Source: Fortiea contorta PCC 7126 (GTDB lineage: Bacteria > Cyanobacteriota > Cyanobacteriia > Cyanobacteriales > Nostocaceae). Taken from it: DNA of 64,000 nucleotides. The stretch covers positions 186,895 through 250,894 of the forward strand of contig NZ_KB235930.1 of assembly GCF_000332295.1 (NCBI RefSeq), given 5' to 3'. The position numbers and the translations under genes were made by a program. Below are positions 26,894 through 34,898 of the stretch, piece by piece (positions within the stretch are counted from its first letter, which is position 1; each line of letters starts with the position of its first letter). Below the pieces are notes generated by a model, which was given only the letters and a program-made list of their open reading frames with translations, searched no databases and was not told where the DNA came from.

Positions 26894-27304
26894 TCTATAA
26901 TACTGAAGATTTTTACCAAAATCAAACCGGATTTCTGTCTAGAAATAGCCTCAACATTAAAACTAATGCAAGTTCTCAAAAGAGCCATCAAACCACAAAC
27001 CTATATATCGTTCCTCCACATCTACCAAACAACTTGGGGAACCGCTGGTGATATCTGCTTAATTCGTGAATCTGTAGCTGAAGAAAGTACAGCCAAATTT
27101 GTCGGGCGCAAAATTCAACTAGCACTACCAAAAGGACTAGAACGCGATCGCTTGGCAAATTGTCCGATAATTAAAGTAGCAGGTAATGTCGGCGACGGAC
27201 ATCCTAAAGATCATCCCTTAGAATGGGAAGTTTATGAAGGCGTAGATCCAGAAATCGCCCTCGCTGCTCTCAAACCTTGGGGTTTCAAGCTAATTGAACT
27301 CTAA
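26891..27304 (+). CDS. Unknown protein, 137 aa or shorter
   Basis: A soluble protein without a family I recognise. The frame opens at ATG 26891 (MSIILKIFTK). A second in-frame ATG at 26966 (MQVLKRAIKPQTYISFLHIY) would give 112 residues and avoids the hairpin over the first ATG, so it may be the real start. The C-terminal part (about 95-137) reads IIKVAGNVGDGHPKDHPLEWEVYEGVDPEIALAALKPWGFKLIEL, a compact alpha/beta end that looks conserved. It follows the polyferredoxin fusion by 59 bp on the same strand and may be co-transcribed. Confidence 0.6.
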   Translation: MSIILKIFTKIKPDFCLEIASTLKLMQVLKRAIKPQTYISFLHIYQTTWGTAGDICLIRESVAEESTAKFVGRKIQLALPKGLERDRLANCPIIKVAGNVGDGHPKDHPLEWEVYEGVDPEIALAALKPWGFKLIEL

Positions 27305-27716
27305 GTATTAATATTAAAGCGATCGCCAGTAAGGTGTGTTGTGGCACAGCGCAACGCACCTTAAATTTTTGTGAAATTATTACAGTTGTGGAGACGTAAA
27401 ACTTTATGTCTTTAAAAGTATGGCCGTAGCCACATCAGCGTTTGTAAATGTATACTTGTTAGTCTAATGCATCTGCATCTGGCAAATATTCGCCAAATTC
27501 ATTACCGCTAGTTTTCTTGGTGAACCAACCTATATAGCCTCATCTAAACGTTTGGTTGTCGATATATATGCTACTATGATTTTCCTTAAATATTTTTTCT
27601 CACGCTAGCGTCCTCCTCTGCGTGAGACTGTCGCCGACTTTGCAGTTTGAAGGCGGTGGAGTGCGGGAGAGCGATCGCACTTTGTGGTAATTTACGTTAT
27701 GTATGGCGACTCAACC
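27305..27716. other. Intergenic region between convergent genes
   Basis: 412 bp. It holds the stem-loop at 27331-27362, two HIP1 octamers (27320 and 27672 areas) and no coding frame I trust. The remaining sequence shows nothing identifiable. Confidence 0.5.
27331..27362 (+). terminator. Stem-loop AAGGTGTGTT...AACGCACCTT with A/T tail
   Basis: A 10-bp stem (one G-U pair) encloses 12 nt and is followed by AAATTTTT. It lies 27 bp after the stop of the unknown 26891 gene. Very similar GGTGCGTTGCGCTGTGCC palindromes are, from general knowledge, dispersed in cyanobacterial genomes, so it may be both a repeat and a terminator. Confidence 0.6.
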
Positions 27717-28595
27717 TTAACCAGAAAAGCTCTCCATTAATTCCACACATTTTTGCATTTGCTGACGCACCGTATCCCTATCTCCGTGAAACCTCCTTCC
27801 ATGTCCTGGTAACACCCACTCAAAAGAGTAACCAGCCAACTTCCGCATAGATTTAATCTGTTCTGACCAAGAATACCAGCAGAAATCACGGAAAGCAGCT
27901 AACTGATGGTAAGATTCTGACCAAGCGAGATGGTCGCCAGTGAAAAGAAACTTATTTTTATATAGTAAAACCGTGTGCCCTCTGCTATGACCTGGAACAG
28001 GAATAATCAGCAAATCAGGAGACAAAGCAAATTCTTCTGCACCAGTTAGCTGTATTTCCACATTGCGAGTATCTGCAGTAATATCATCAGCATGAAGGAT
28101 GCGCTGACTTTGAAAATGTTCAGCAAACTTTTGATGATCTGCGACATCATCCCTGTGAGTTAAATATATGTAGCGAATTCCTCCCATTTCTTCCAATCGC
28201 TTCACCAAAGGAGGCGTAAACCGGGGTGAATCCACCAAAATATTTCCCTCTGCTAACTGAATAAAATAGCTAGCAGCACCATAAGATTTTTCCGAATGAT
28301 AGCCGCAATGATAAACATTTTCTGTCACTAAAATCGGCAAACTTTCTTGAGCCGCTTTGACATCTTTTGGTTTTTCAACAGTACCAATAGAACTAGTAGG
28401 ACAAGCCAAAAGTGCTTGCAAAGCCGCTAATCTTTCCGCCTCATTCGTTGGTTGATGATACACCGCCGACTGTTCATCATTGCGATTAAACACCTCCGGA
28501 GTCATCCAGCGACAAGTATCGCAATCAATACAAGTAGTATCCACATAAAAATCGCCATCAATATTTTCAGAGCGACGCAGTTTTAAAGTAGCCAT
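27717..28595 (-). CDS. Ferredoxin-like domain fused to metallo-beta-lactamase hydrolase
   Basis: 292 residues. The N-terminal 75 residues resemble a one-cluster ferredoxin with CIDCDTC (C22, C25, C28) and a fourth Cys in LLACP (C65). The rest is a metallo-beta-lactamase fold: ILVDSP, THRDDVADH (H147, D149/D150, H154, a variant of HxHxDH), VPGHSRGHTVL (third His), FTGDHLAW (bridging Asp) and LPGHGRRF. Known relatives with this fusion are annotated as MBL-fold hydrolases; substrate unknown. The iron-sulfur site suggests electron transfer, as in flavodiiron or persulfide-type enzymes, but no flavodoxin or rhodanese domain is seen. Convergent with the polyferredoxin cluster. Confidence 0.85.
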   Translation of the reverse strand: MATLKLRRSENIDGDFYVDTTCIDCDTCRWMTPEVFNRNDEQSAVYHQPTNEAERLAALQALLACPTSSIGTVEKPKDVKAAQESLPILVTENVYHCGYHSEKSYGAASYFIQLAEGNILVDSPRFTPPLVKRLEEMGGIRYIYLTHRDDVADHQKFAEHFQSQRILHADDITADTRNVEIQLTGAEEFALSPDLLIIPVPGHSRGHTVLLYKNKFLFTGDHLAWSESYHQLAAFRDFCWYSWSEQIKSMRKLAGYSFEWVLPGHGRRFHGDRDTVRQQMQKCVELMESFSG

Positions 28596-29056
28596 ATCAA
28601 ACCTCTTTGCGCCCAGCGAGCAATCTTATATGACTACCCTAACAAAAATGCTGCCAGACTACAGACACCACTAGAGATAAATATGTCCAAAAAAATCTTG
28701 TACCAATTCTCTAAATTTTGGCAACAAATAACCTGTAATACCATTTGACTTTAATCATGATACAAATACGGTTATAAGGGCGTACGGCCGTACACCCCTA
28801 CAAGCGATTGTATATGTATCAAAATTTTGGTAAATTGGTATAAGTGCGTAGGCTCCTACCAATTTATCTGTTGTTTTCTTTTCGGGAATTGGTATTACTA
28901 TCAGCAGGACAGGCGAAAACTTAACCAAACACATTCGCTGATAAATTTTCCAATATACTTAATTGTGCCAATTTTAACTGTTTATATACTGTTTATATCT
29001 TGTTAAATTTTGGATTTTGAAACATCAATCCAAAATCCAAAATTTAAAATCTAAAA
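28596..29056. other. Intergenic region with palindromic repeat
   Basis: 461 bp between two minus-strand genes. Apart from the palindromic element at 28757-28826 it contains several ACCAATT/TTGGTA words and AAATCCAAAAT-type filler near 29020-29055, and no gene. Confidence 0.5.
28757..28826. repeat. Palindromic MITE-like element around GTACGGCCGTAC
   Basis: The centre is the perfect 12-bp palindrome GTACGGCCGTAC with AGGG and CCCT further out (28777-28799). Outside that, GATACAAATAC on the left and GTATATGTATC on the right are inverted with one mismatch. Total length is about 70 bp with no coding content. It looks like a dispersed hairpin repeat. Confidence 0.65.
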
Positions 29057-30445
29057 TTAGGTTGTTCTTAGTTTTCTATGCCAAGGGCCCCAAATTGCTA
29101 GCGTAATTCCTGGAGTTTGGATATTCACAAACATGGTGTCGCCATCGGGTGAGAAACAAGCACCAGCAAATTCACTACCGTTAATAGCGTTAGCGGCAAA
29201 TTTATACAATTCCCCTTCCGGATTCACACCGATAACGAATTCGGTATCGCTACCATCTTCACAAAGGAACAAATCGCCAAAAGGAGCTACGGTAATGTTA
29301 TCAGGGTTATTTAGCTCCCCACTATTGGTAGACTCAACAATCAGAGTGAGAGTACCACTGTTAGGGTCGCGTGTGTTGGGTTTATAGGCGAAAACTTGGC
29401 CTTGTCCGATGTCACCACCACTGGTAGAAACAAAATAGATTATGCCATCCGCATACCAAGCACCTTCACCGCGCACAAAAATAGCTGCGCCCTTGCTTTG
29501 TGCTTGATACCGCACAGAAGTAGTCAAGTCATTCGTCGCGGGGTCAACATTATCAATTTTTACCCAGCTAACAGGTAAAGGTTGGTTTTTATATTGCTGA
29601 AAATTCTTACCAGTGTTAACCTTGGGCATTCCTTCAATCACTAAAGCTTCCAAAACTCCACCACTCCGGAGGTCGCCCCTTTGATTAGGACGGAAGCGAT
29701 AGAAACTGCTACCACCATCATCTTCAGTTTCATAGACCCATCCATTTCTGGGATCAACAGCCACCGCTTCATGGTTAAAGCGACCCATCGCCACGAGGGG
29801 AACTGGCTCTGCTACTTGAATATTCGCTGTTGCTGGTACCTCAAAGTTATAACCGTGTCTTTTGCTAGCACCACCAGTAGGCGGTAAGGTGAGATTTTCT
29901 TCACAGCTAATCCAAGAACCCCAAGGCGTCGGGCCTCCAGCGCAGTTACGAATCGTCCCCGCCAAAGAAACAAAATGTCTTGTCACACGGCGGTCAGGGC
30001 CAATCACCAAAGTCGTTGTACCACCACCAATTTGGTCATATCTTGGCGACGCTATCAATCCACTGGTTTCACTGGGGCCCAACTCATGATTTCGCACCAA
30101 AATTGTGTTGTTTCTTGGGCCTTTAAAAGCAGCCATACCATCATGACCACCCCGCACTAACGCACCATCATCCATAGTTTGACCTGTAACCGAGATGGCG
30201 GTGTATTTGAAATTTTTAGGCAATTCCAGTAGAGGAGTACGGCCTAAATCAATTCCACCGAGAACCACACCCACAAGTTCATCAGCATTTACAGGTAGCG
30301 TTGCTTCTAACGGCCCATAACCGATTCCCAACGGCCCTCTACCACGAGGAGATCTAGCATACAAAGCTTCCAAAGGAGAAAGCATCGTCGCACCAATCGC
30401 ACTTGCACCTGCTAACTTAAAAAAATGACGCCTTGAAAAACTCAT
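29057..30445 (-). CDS. Tat-exported PhoX-family (DUF839) protein
   Basis: 462 residues. The N-terminus MSFSRRHFFKLAGASAIGATML is a clear twin-arginine signal (S-R-R-H-F-F-K), so the protein is folded and loaded with cofactor before export. The mature part shows the PhoX/DUF839 beta-propeller features: NNTILVRNHEL, GGGTTTLVIGPDRRV, GGPTPWGSWISCEEN, RFNHEAVAVDPRNGWVYETEDDGGSSFYRFRP, GEGAWYADGIIYFVSTSGG, NPDNITVAPFGDLFLCEDG and GACFSPDGDTMFVN. Known PhoX enzymes are Ca/Fe-dependent phosphomonoesterases, and the ligand-rich CEEN, ETEDDGG and CEDG motifs are present. It could serve phosphate scavenging. No Pho box is recognised upstream. Confidence 0.87.
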   Translation of the reverse strand: MSFSRRHFFKLAGASAIGATMLSPLEALYARSPRGRGPLGIGYGPLEATLPVNADELVGVVLGGIDLGRTPLLELPKNFKYTAISVTGQTMDDGALVRGGHDGMAAFKGPRNNTILVRNHELGPSETSGLIASPRYDQIGGGTTTLVIGPDRRVTRHFVSLAGTIRNCAGGPTPWGSWISCEENLTLPPTGGASKRHGYNFEVPATANIQVAEPVPLVAMGRFNHEAVAVDPRNGWVYETEDDGGSSFYRFRPNQRGDLRSGGVLEALVIEGMPKVNTGKNFQQYKNQPLPVSWVKIDNVDPATNDLTTSVRYQAQSKGAAIFVRGEGAWYADGIIYFVSTSGGDIGQGQVFAYKPNTRDPNSGTLTLIVESTNSGELNNPDNITVAPFGDLFLCEDGSDTEFVIGVNPEGELYKFAANAINGSEFAGACFSPDGDTMFVNIQTPGITLAIWGPWHRKLRTT

Positions 30446-30756
30446 GACAAAAAATTTTCAACAACATTCAAGCCTTAAATCATAAGGTTTTTGTTTAAAA
30501 AAATTAGTAAGATATGGTTAAGCTTTAGTATTAATAATTATTAGCAATAATGCCATGTTTCATATCAGTTTATCACTCACAAATTTTGATAGTATCTGAA
30601 TTAAAATAGCCAACACCGCTGTAAAACTCCGCGTTCCTTTGCGTTTAACTTTGCGTTCCTTTGCGTTTTATTCCTCTTCTTTATCTTGAAATAACCTCGA
30701 TAAAAAAATGCGATCGCGCTTTCTAACCAACGCGATCGCACTTTTTTAATCTCTTC
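30446..30756. other. Intergenic region with Cys-free filler and HIP1 terminator
   Basis: 311 bp between the PhoX-like gene and ctaB, both on the minus strand. It contains a repeated TTTGCGTTCCTTTGCGTTT word near 30640-30670 and the HIP1-built terminator at 30709-30747. No gene. Confidence 0.5.
30702..30747 (-). terminator. Two-way terminator made of HIP1 octamers
   Basis: TGCGATCGCG (30709-30718) and CGCGATCGCA (30731-30740) form a perfect 10-bp stem with a 12-nt loop. On the minus strand it is followed by seven T (the A run at 30702-30708), on the plus strand by CTTTTTT. It lies just after the ctaB stop (30757), so it should end the heme A operon transcript. Each arm contains the HIP1 octamer GCGATCGC. 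Confidence 0.85.
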
Positions 30757-31710
30757 CTAAATCATCAAATACAGTCGGTCAATCGCCGCATTAATTAGGT
30801 GATGAGTAATTGGCAAACTATCCACCACCATCCCCAAACACAACAACATCATGTAGGAAATGGAATAGAGAAACAACTCTTTAGCAACAGTGCGATTCTC
30901 CGGATTTTGCAACAAGCGCCAAGACTTACGAATAAAAACAGCGCCTAAACCCAAAGCCATCGCCCCATAAACCAATCCACTCGCCTGTAAAGGAAAAACT
31001 AGTAACAGCGTTGCAGCGACTGTTACCAAAGTGTAATACCAAATTTGCTTGACTGTAGCCGTATCACCCACAACTACAGGTAACATTGGTATCCCAACCT
31101 TTGCGTAATCATCCCGAATCATCAGCGCCAAAGCCCAGAAATGCGGTGGTGTCCAGACAAAGACGATCGCAAAAATCAACCATGCTGCCCAGCTTAAAGA
31201 GCCAGTAACAGCAGCCCAACCCACCAAAGCGGGAATCGCTCCAGCCGCCCCACCAATCACAATATTCTGGGTGCTGTGACGTTTCAGCCAGTGGGTATAA
31301 ACCAGAACATAAAAAACGATACCAGAGAAAGCGAGTAAAGCCGCTAAAAGATTAGCGAATACTGCCAACAGAGTAAAAGAAATCACAGCCAGAGCGATCG
31401 CAAAAATTAACGCCTCATGGGGCTGTATCTTACCAGCAGGCATAGGGCGATGGCGCGTCCGCTCCATTTCATAATCAATATCTCGGTCGTAGATACAATT
31501 AATTGTCTGAGCGCTAGCAGCCGCCGAAGTGCCACCAGTAAGAGTTACTAGCAACAGCAATGGGTCAACTTCTCCCTTAGCCGCAATCCACATACTCCCA
31601 GCAGTAGTAATTAACAGTAAGGGAATAATCCGTGGCTTAGTGAGCTGGTAATAGCTTTGAATTACCTGGAGAAACGTTTCGTGGTGGCGAGAGACATTAG
31701 TCTCAATCAT
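30757..31710 (-). CDS. ctaB: Heme O synthase (protoheme IX farnesyltransferase)
   Basis: A 317-residue UbiA-family membrane prenyltransferase. It transfers farnesyl to heme B to give heme O, the first step toward heme A. The N-x-x-x-D-x-x-x-D prenyl-diphosphate motif is [23 protein letters not shown], and the second Asp motif region is [19 protein letters not shown]. About eight to nine membrane helices are visible. Start ATG ([10 protein letters not shown]) is well placed. It lies downstream of ctaA on the same strand, 245 bp apart, with a repeat element between them, and close to coxBAC, whose oxidase needs the product. Confidence 0.95.
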   Translation of the reverse strand: MIETNVSRHHETFLQVIQSYYQLTKPRIIPLLLITTAGSMWIAAKGEVDPLLLLVTLTGGTSAAASAQTINCIYDRDIDYEMERTRHRPMPAGKIQPHEALIFAIALAVISFTLLAVFANLLAALLAFSGIVFYVLVYTHWLKRHSTQNIVIGGAAGAIPALVGWAAVTGSLSWAAWLIFAIVFVWTPPHFWALALMIRDDYAKVGIPMLPVVVGDTATVKQIWYYTLVTVAATLLLVFPLQASGLVYGAMALGLGAVFIRKSWRLLQNPENRTVAKELFLYSISYMMLLCLGMVVDSLPITHHLINAAIDRLYLMI

Positions 31711-31785
31711 GTTGGCTAATTTTCCTTCTTTTTCAACAAATTATTTGCACGCGCTTGAGGAGAGGATGAGGAGGTTGAAGAGGAT

Positions 31786-31890
31786 AGGAAAGTGTGGAAG
31801 GAGGGGGAAGATGGGGAACCATAAATTCTTATTTCTCCCCACACTCCCTCATCTCCCCACACTCCCCACACTCCCCCCCTCTCCCCTGTA
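31786..31890. repeat. G-arm / C-arm hairpin repeat, copy C (short)
   Basis: AAGTGTGGAAGGAGGGGGAAGA, then ATGGGGAACCATAAATTCTTATTTCT, then CCCCACACTCCC and CTCCCCACACTCCCC runs. Same order as copies A and B (G-rich arm, ATAAATTCTT core, C-rich arm) but with the left arm almost lost. It sits between ctaA and ctaB. Confidence 0.75.
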
Positions 31891-31955
31891 AGGGTGCAAT
31901 TAGAGACAAGGGTTTGTGTAGTTCCACCACTGCTCTCAAAGAAACCGGAAACAAG

Positions 31956-32954
31956 TTAGGGATTCGCTCCATTCGCCGGTGTGCTTGTATCATTAACTAT
32001 GACAGCGACGGGGTAGCTATTGATTTGGCGGCTATCAACCCAGTCACGCCATGCAAGCACGGTGAAAGCCACCAAAGTTCCCAACAAAGCTGCACCCACA
32101 GCTTGGTGAGAGACAGTGAGCGGCTCGACTTGCAGATGTAATCGGAATGTGGCAAATCCCAACAAGATTTGCAAAATCAATAACGAGCCAGCCATTTTTG
32201 CTAATCGCCGCAAAGCTGGATGTAGTGCAGGTGTCCGCCAGGAAATGATGACCACAGCTAAAGTTGCCACAGTGGGCGGAACTAAGCCAAAAATATGACT
32301 GTACATCACACTACACAGTTGGGATGTACCCAAGCATTGATGTAGCGCCCAACGAGAACCGACCAAGGCGCCCAGGAGACTTTGCAAATAAACCAGAATC
32401 GCCGCAGTTAAACCTACCCAAGGTAATTTTCCGACATTTCCAGTTCCTTGATAAGGGGCGAGTGCCGTACCGATAATTAAGAGGGTGGTGAAAAACAATA
32501 GCGCCGTTCCCAAGTGAGCGGTAACAATATCAAACCGCAACAGTTCGGTGACAGTGAGTCCACCGAGAATCCCCTGGAAGACGATTAAAAACAGGGCAAA
32601 TGTAGAAGCCCAAGGTAGCCAGTTAGGTAAAACATGACGATGCCACCAGGATAGACCAACCAGAGCGATCGCGCTGATCCCAATCAAAGCTGCATCCAAT
32701 CTGTGAAACCACTCTAAAAACACTTGCAGATTCATTTGCTTGGCCGGGACTAATTCCCCATAGCACAAAGGCCAATCTGGACAAGCTAAACCTGCATTCA
32801 TCACGCGGGTAGCAGAGCCAATAGCCATCAAAATTAAGGTAGCGATGCAGATTTTCCACACTAAGCTACGAATTAGTTCTTGAGGCTTTTGCTGCCGAGT
32901 TGCGGCGGTGACTGCTTCATTTTGTTGTTGTACGACAAATTCGTTCATAAACAA
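31956..32954 (-). CDS. ctaA: Heme A synthase
   Basis: A 332-residue COX15/CtaA membrane protein that oxidises the heme O methyl to the formyl of heme A. About eight membrane helices are visible in two four-helix halves. Heme-ligand and signature residues are seen: WHRLDAALIG (first His), TAHLGTALLFF, HQCLG with LCSVMYSHIFG, and SHQAVGAALLGT (late His). A Cys pair in the first outer loop, ACPDWPLCYGELVP, matches the family. An N-terminal cytoplasmic tail of about 35 residues (QQQNEAVTAATRQQKPQ) precedes helix 1. It precedes ctaB and is divergent from the coxBAC side, so the whole locus is a heme A oxidase unit. Confidence 0.94.
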   Translation of the reverse strand: MFMNEFVVQQQNEAVTAATRQQKPQELIRSLVWKICIATLILMAIGSATRVMNAGLACPDWPLCYGELVPAKQMNLQVFLEWFHRLDAALIGISAIALVGLSWWHRHVLPNWLPWASTFALFLIVFQGILGGLTVTELLRFDIVTAHLGTALLFFTTLLIIGTALAPYQGTGNVGKLPWVGLTAAILVYLQSLLGALVGSRWALHQCLGTSQLCSVMYSHIFGLVPPTVATLAVVIISWRTPALHPALRRLAKMAGSLLILQILLGFATFRLHLQVEPLTVSHQAVGAALLGTLVAFTVLAWRDWVDSRQINSYPVAVIVNDTSTPANGANP

Positions 32955-33424
32955 TACCTTCTGCCCGCTCTTGGTAAAGCTTTTACAGTTATAAGTTTGT
33001 TAGTCACGACCCATATCCACCCTAGCGTATACGACTAAGGTTTATAGATTAGCTTTCACTTATACTTTGAATCACTCTCACCACTTTTAGCCAGAAGCTT
33101 TAGGTATTTTTTAAGTTGTGAGAATTTGGTATATGGCAATTAATTTAGCTTTCTAAATTTTTCCTTAAATTTTTACCCGCATTCACATATATTTGTCACA
33201 GTAGCTGAATAAATCTCTTGTACTCAAGATTGATCAATTAGCGAGAAAAATTAATAAAAACTTTAGACCTTGGTACTCTATATTTTAATTGTCAAGAAGG
33301 GCACGTTAGGTCTAAGGTCGTTGGATAATTAGGCGAGCGCCTTTTTCTCTCCCGCATTGAAAATGCGGGCGAATGGTAAATTAAACGCTCTGAATGATCC
33401 CCAAATTCATGTCCCAGAAATTGG
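32955..33424. promoter_or_regulatory. ctaA upstream region with coxB-like segment
   Basis: 470 bp. It must hold the ctaA promoter near 32955-33050. Positions 33215-33286 are about three-quarters identical, without gaps, to 34761-34832 just upstream of coxB. A small perfect hairpin CCCGCATT-GAA-AATGCGGG lies at 33351-33369, after the end of the Rpn gene read on the minus strand but without a T-tail. No open frame is called. Confidence 0.6.
33215..33286 (+). repeat. Diverged copy of the coxB upstream segment
   Basis: An ungapped 72-bp match (about 54 identical positions by eye) with 34761-34832, sharing AAAAATTAATAAAAA and GTACTC-ATAT words in the same direction. The two copies flank the Rpn gene. 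It may be a duplicated promoter segment left when that gene was inserted. Confidence 0.6.
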
Positions 33425-34402
33425 CTACGCAGTTTGATTCGCTTGTAACCAGTTGAGTAAATCTGGAATAGCCGTAAAATCCAACAAAGCCTCACCCAGT
33501 GCTTCTAATTGCTCTAACTCAAGAGTTTGAATGCGCTGTAGAATTTCCGGTGATAACTCTCCTACCCTTCTTTGCAGTTGTCGTAGCACGAGTTTTTGTG
33601 CTTGTTCGAGTCTACCTTCCTGCTCACCTTCCTCCTTCCCTCGCTCGTAACCAATGCGCTCACCTGTGGTTATGTAGCTCATAGTCCGCTCCTGTTCAAA
33701 TTGCTTAAACTCTTGCCAAAATTCTGTTTCCAAGGCTTTTGGTAAAATCATAACCCAATCGATAAATCGGTACAGGTTACGAATATCTTTTTCTTGTAAC
33801 CCTAATTCATACAATCGGCGAATTAAGCTAAATTTCCAAGTCTTACGTTCGGCAAATTTTTTAGTTGTTTGCTGCGTTTTTAAATGCGCCATCACCACAG
33901 TTGCAAAGGGATTATCGCTGTTTTCTAATTCTGTCCAACGATTTTGATAATCCAGCAACTTGACGATGCCAAATTCAAAGTTAAGTCTGGTATTCGGGTA
34001 ATTATAACTATATTGGTTTGGTCGCCATGTCGAATCTGCATCACACAAAATTGCTAAACTAATGACTGGTTTGGCAAAGAAGTCAAAGATTCTCAGATTG
34101 TATGAAAACATTCTTTGAGGAAATATCTCTTCTGGTTGTGCTTGAATTTCCACATGAATTAACAGCCAAATTTCTTCACCTTCAAGTTGCCAAACTTTCA
34201 CCAATTTATCTGCATATCTTCTACCCGTTTGAGCTTCTCTAGCGATTTGTTGAAATTCTTTATCCAGGAATTCATGGGGACGTGACCAATCGATTAAGGC
34301 TGCTGTTTCGGGGAAGAAAAATTGCATCGCTTGGGGAAAGTATGCTTCTAAAATTTCCTTCCACGGTGAATCGTTATCTGCTCTTTCTAATTCCTCTGTC
34401 AT
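33425..34402 (-). CDS. Rpn-type PD-(D/E)XK nuclease / transposase-like protein, DUF4351 tail
   Basis: 325 residues. The N-terminal part (about 10-260) matches the Rpn/YhgA-like family: PWKEILEAYFPQAMQFFFPETAALIDW, LDKEFQQIAREAQTGRRYADKLVKVW and IWLLIHVEIQAQPEEIFPQRMFSYNLRI, where the D-K and H-V-E-I-Q residues belong to the PD-(D/E)XK core. A charged linker (GYERGKEEGEQEGRLEQAQ) leads to the C-terminal DUF4351 segment (LVLRQLQRRVGELSPEILQRIQTLELEQLEALGEALLDF). These proteins promote recA-independent recombination in known cases. It sits between ctaA and coxB, genes that are functionally paired, so it looks inserted. It is full length with no terminal repeats of an insertion sequence. Confidence 0.85.
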   Translation of the reverse strand: MTEELERADNDSPWKEILEAYFPQAMQFFFPETAALIDWSRPHEFLDKEFQQIAREAQTGRRYADKLVKVWQLEGEEIWLLIHVEIQAQPEEIFPQRMFSYNLRIFDFFAKPVISLAILCDADSTWRPNQYSYNYPNTRLNFEFGIVKLLDYQNRWTELENSDNPFATVVMAHLKTQQTTKKFAERKTWKFSLIRRLYELGLQEKDIRNLYRFIDWVMILPKALETEFWQEFKQFEQERTMSYITTGERIGYERGKEEGEQEGRLEQAQKLVLRQLQRRVGELSPEILQRIQTLELEQLEALGEALLDFTAIPDLLNWLQANQTA

Positions 34403-34898
34403 CAGTTGATTGGTAGATAATATAACTTTTCTAACCTACTACCTTTAGGAGGTTGTTTGAAAAGGTTTTTCTCTGTACAAGACCGAAATACTCGATATGT
34501 GCCCAAAATTTGAGATTCTACTGTGCGAGAAGCCGCTATTCGTAAACATCAAGCCAAATATGATAAATTATACCTTCCGCCTATTTCAAACATCCTCTAA
34601 TTTTTCTAGTTGTGACAACTAATTTGATAATCTTAAATTTTTCCATTGATTTATGTCTATTTTGCTTAGTATCTGATAAACCCTATTAAGAAGAAAAATG
34701 AAAATTTTTAGCCAAATTCTCCGAATACAAACCTTAACTAAACCTTATTGTTAGATAAACCTCTTATACTGAGGATGAGTAAAGTAACCAAAAAAATTAA
34801 TAAAAATTTCAGACCTCTGTACTCCATATCTAGCAGCCTAGACTACCTTAGTAAGTGGGCAGCTTCGACATAACGTAGTAAATTCAATTAAGTAAGCC
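34403..34898. promoter_or_regulatory. Upstream region of coxBAC
   Basis: 496 bp, AT-rich. It carries the second copy of the duplicated segment (34761-34832), which ends about 65 bp before the coxB GTG, a place fit for a promoter. TTATACTGAG at 34764 could serve as part of a -10 region, but I cannot set the start point. No open frame called. Confidence 0.55.

Noticed and set aside
33425-34402. Rpn gene as a complete insertion sequence
   Set aside because: No terminal inverted repeats or short target duplication were found at its ends; only the diverged 72-bp direct duplication further out.
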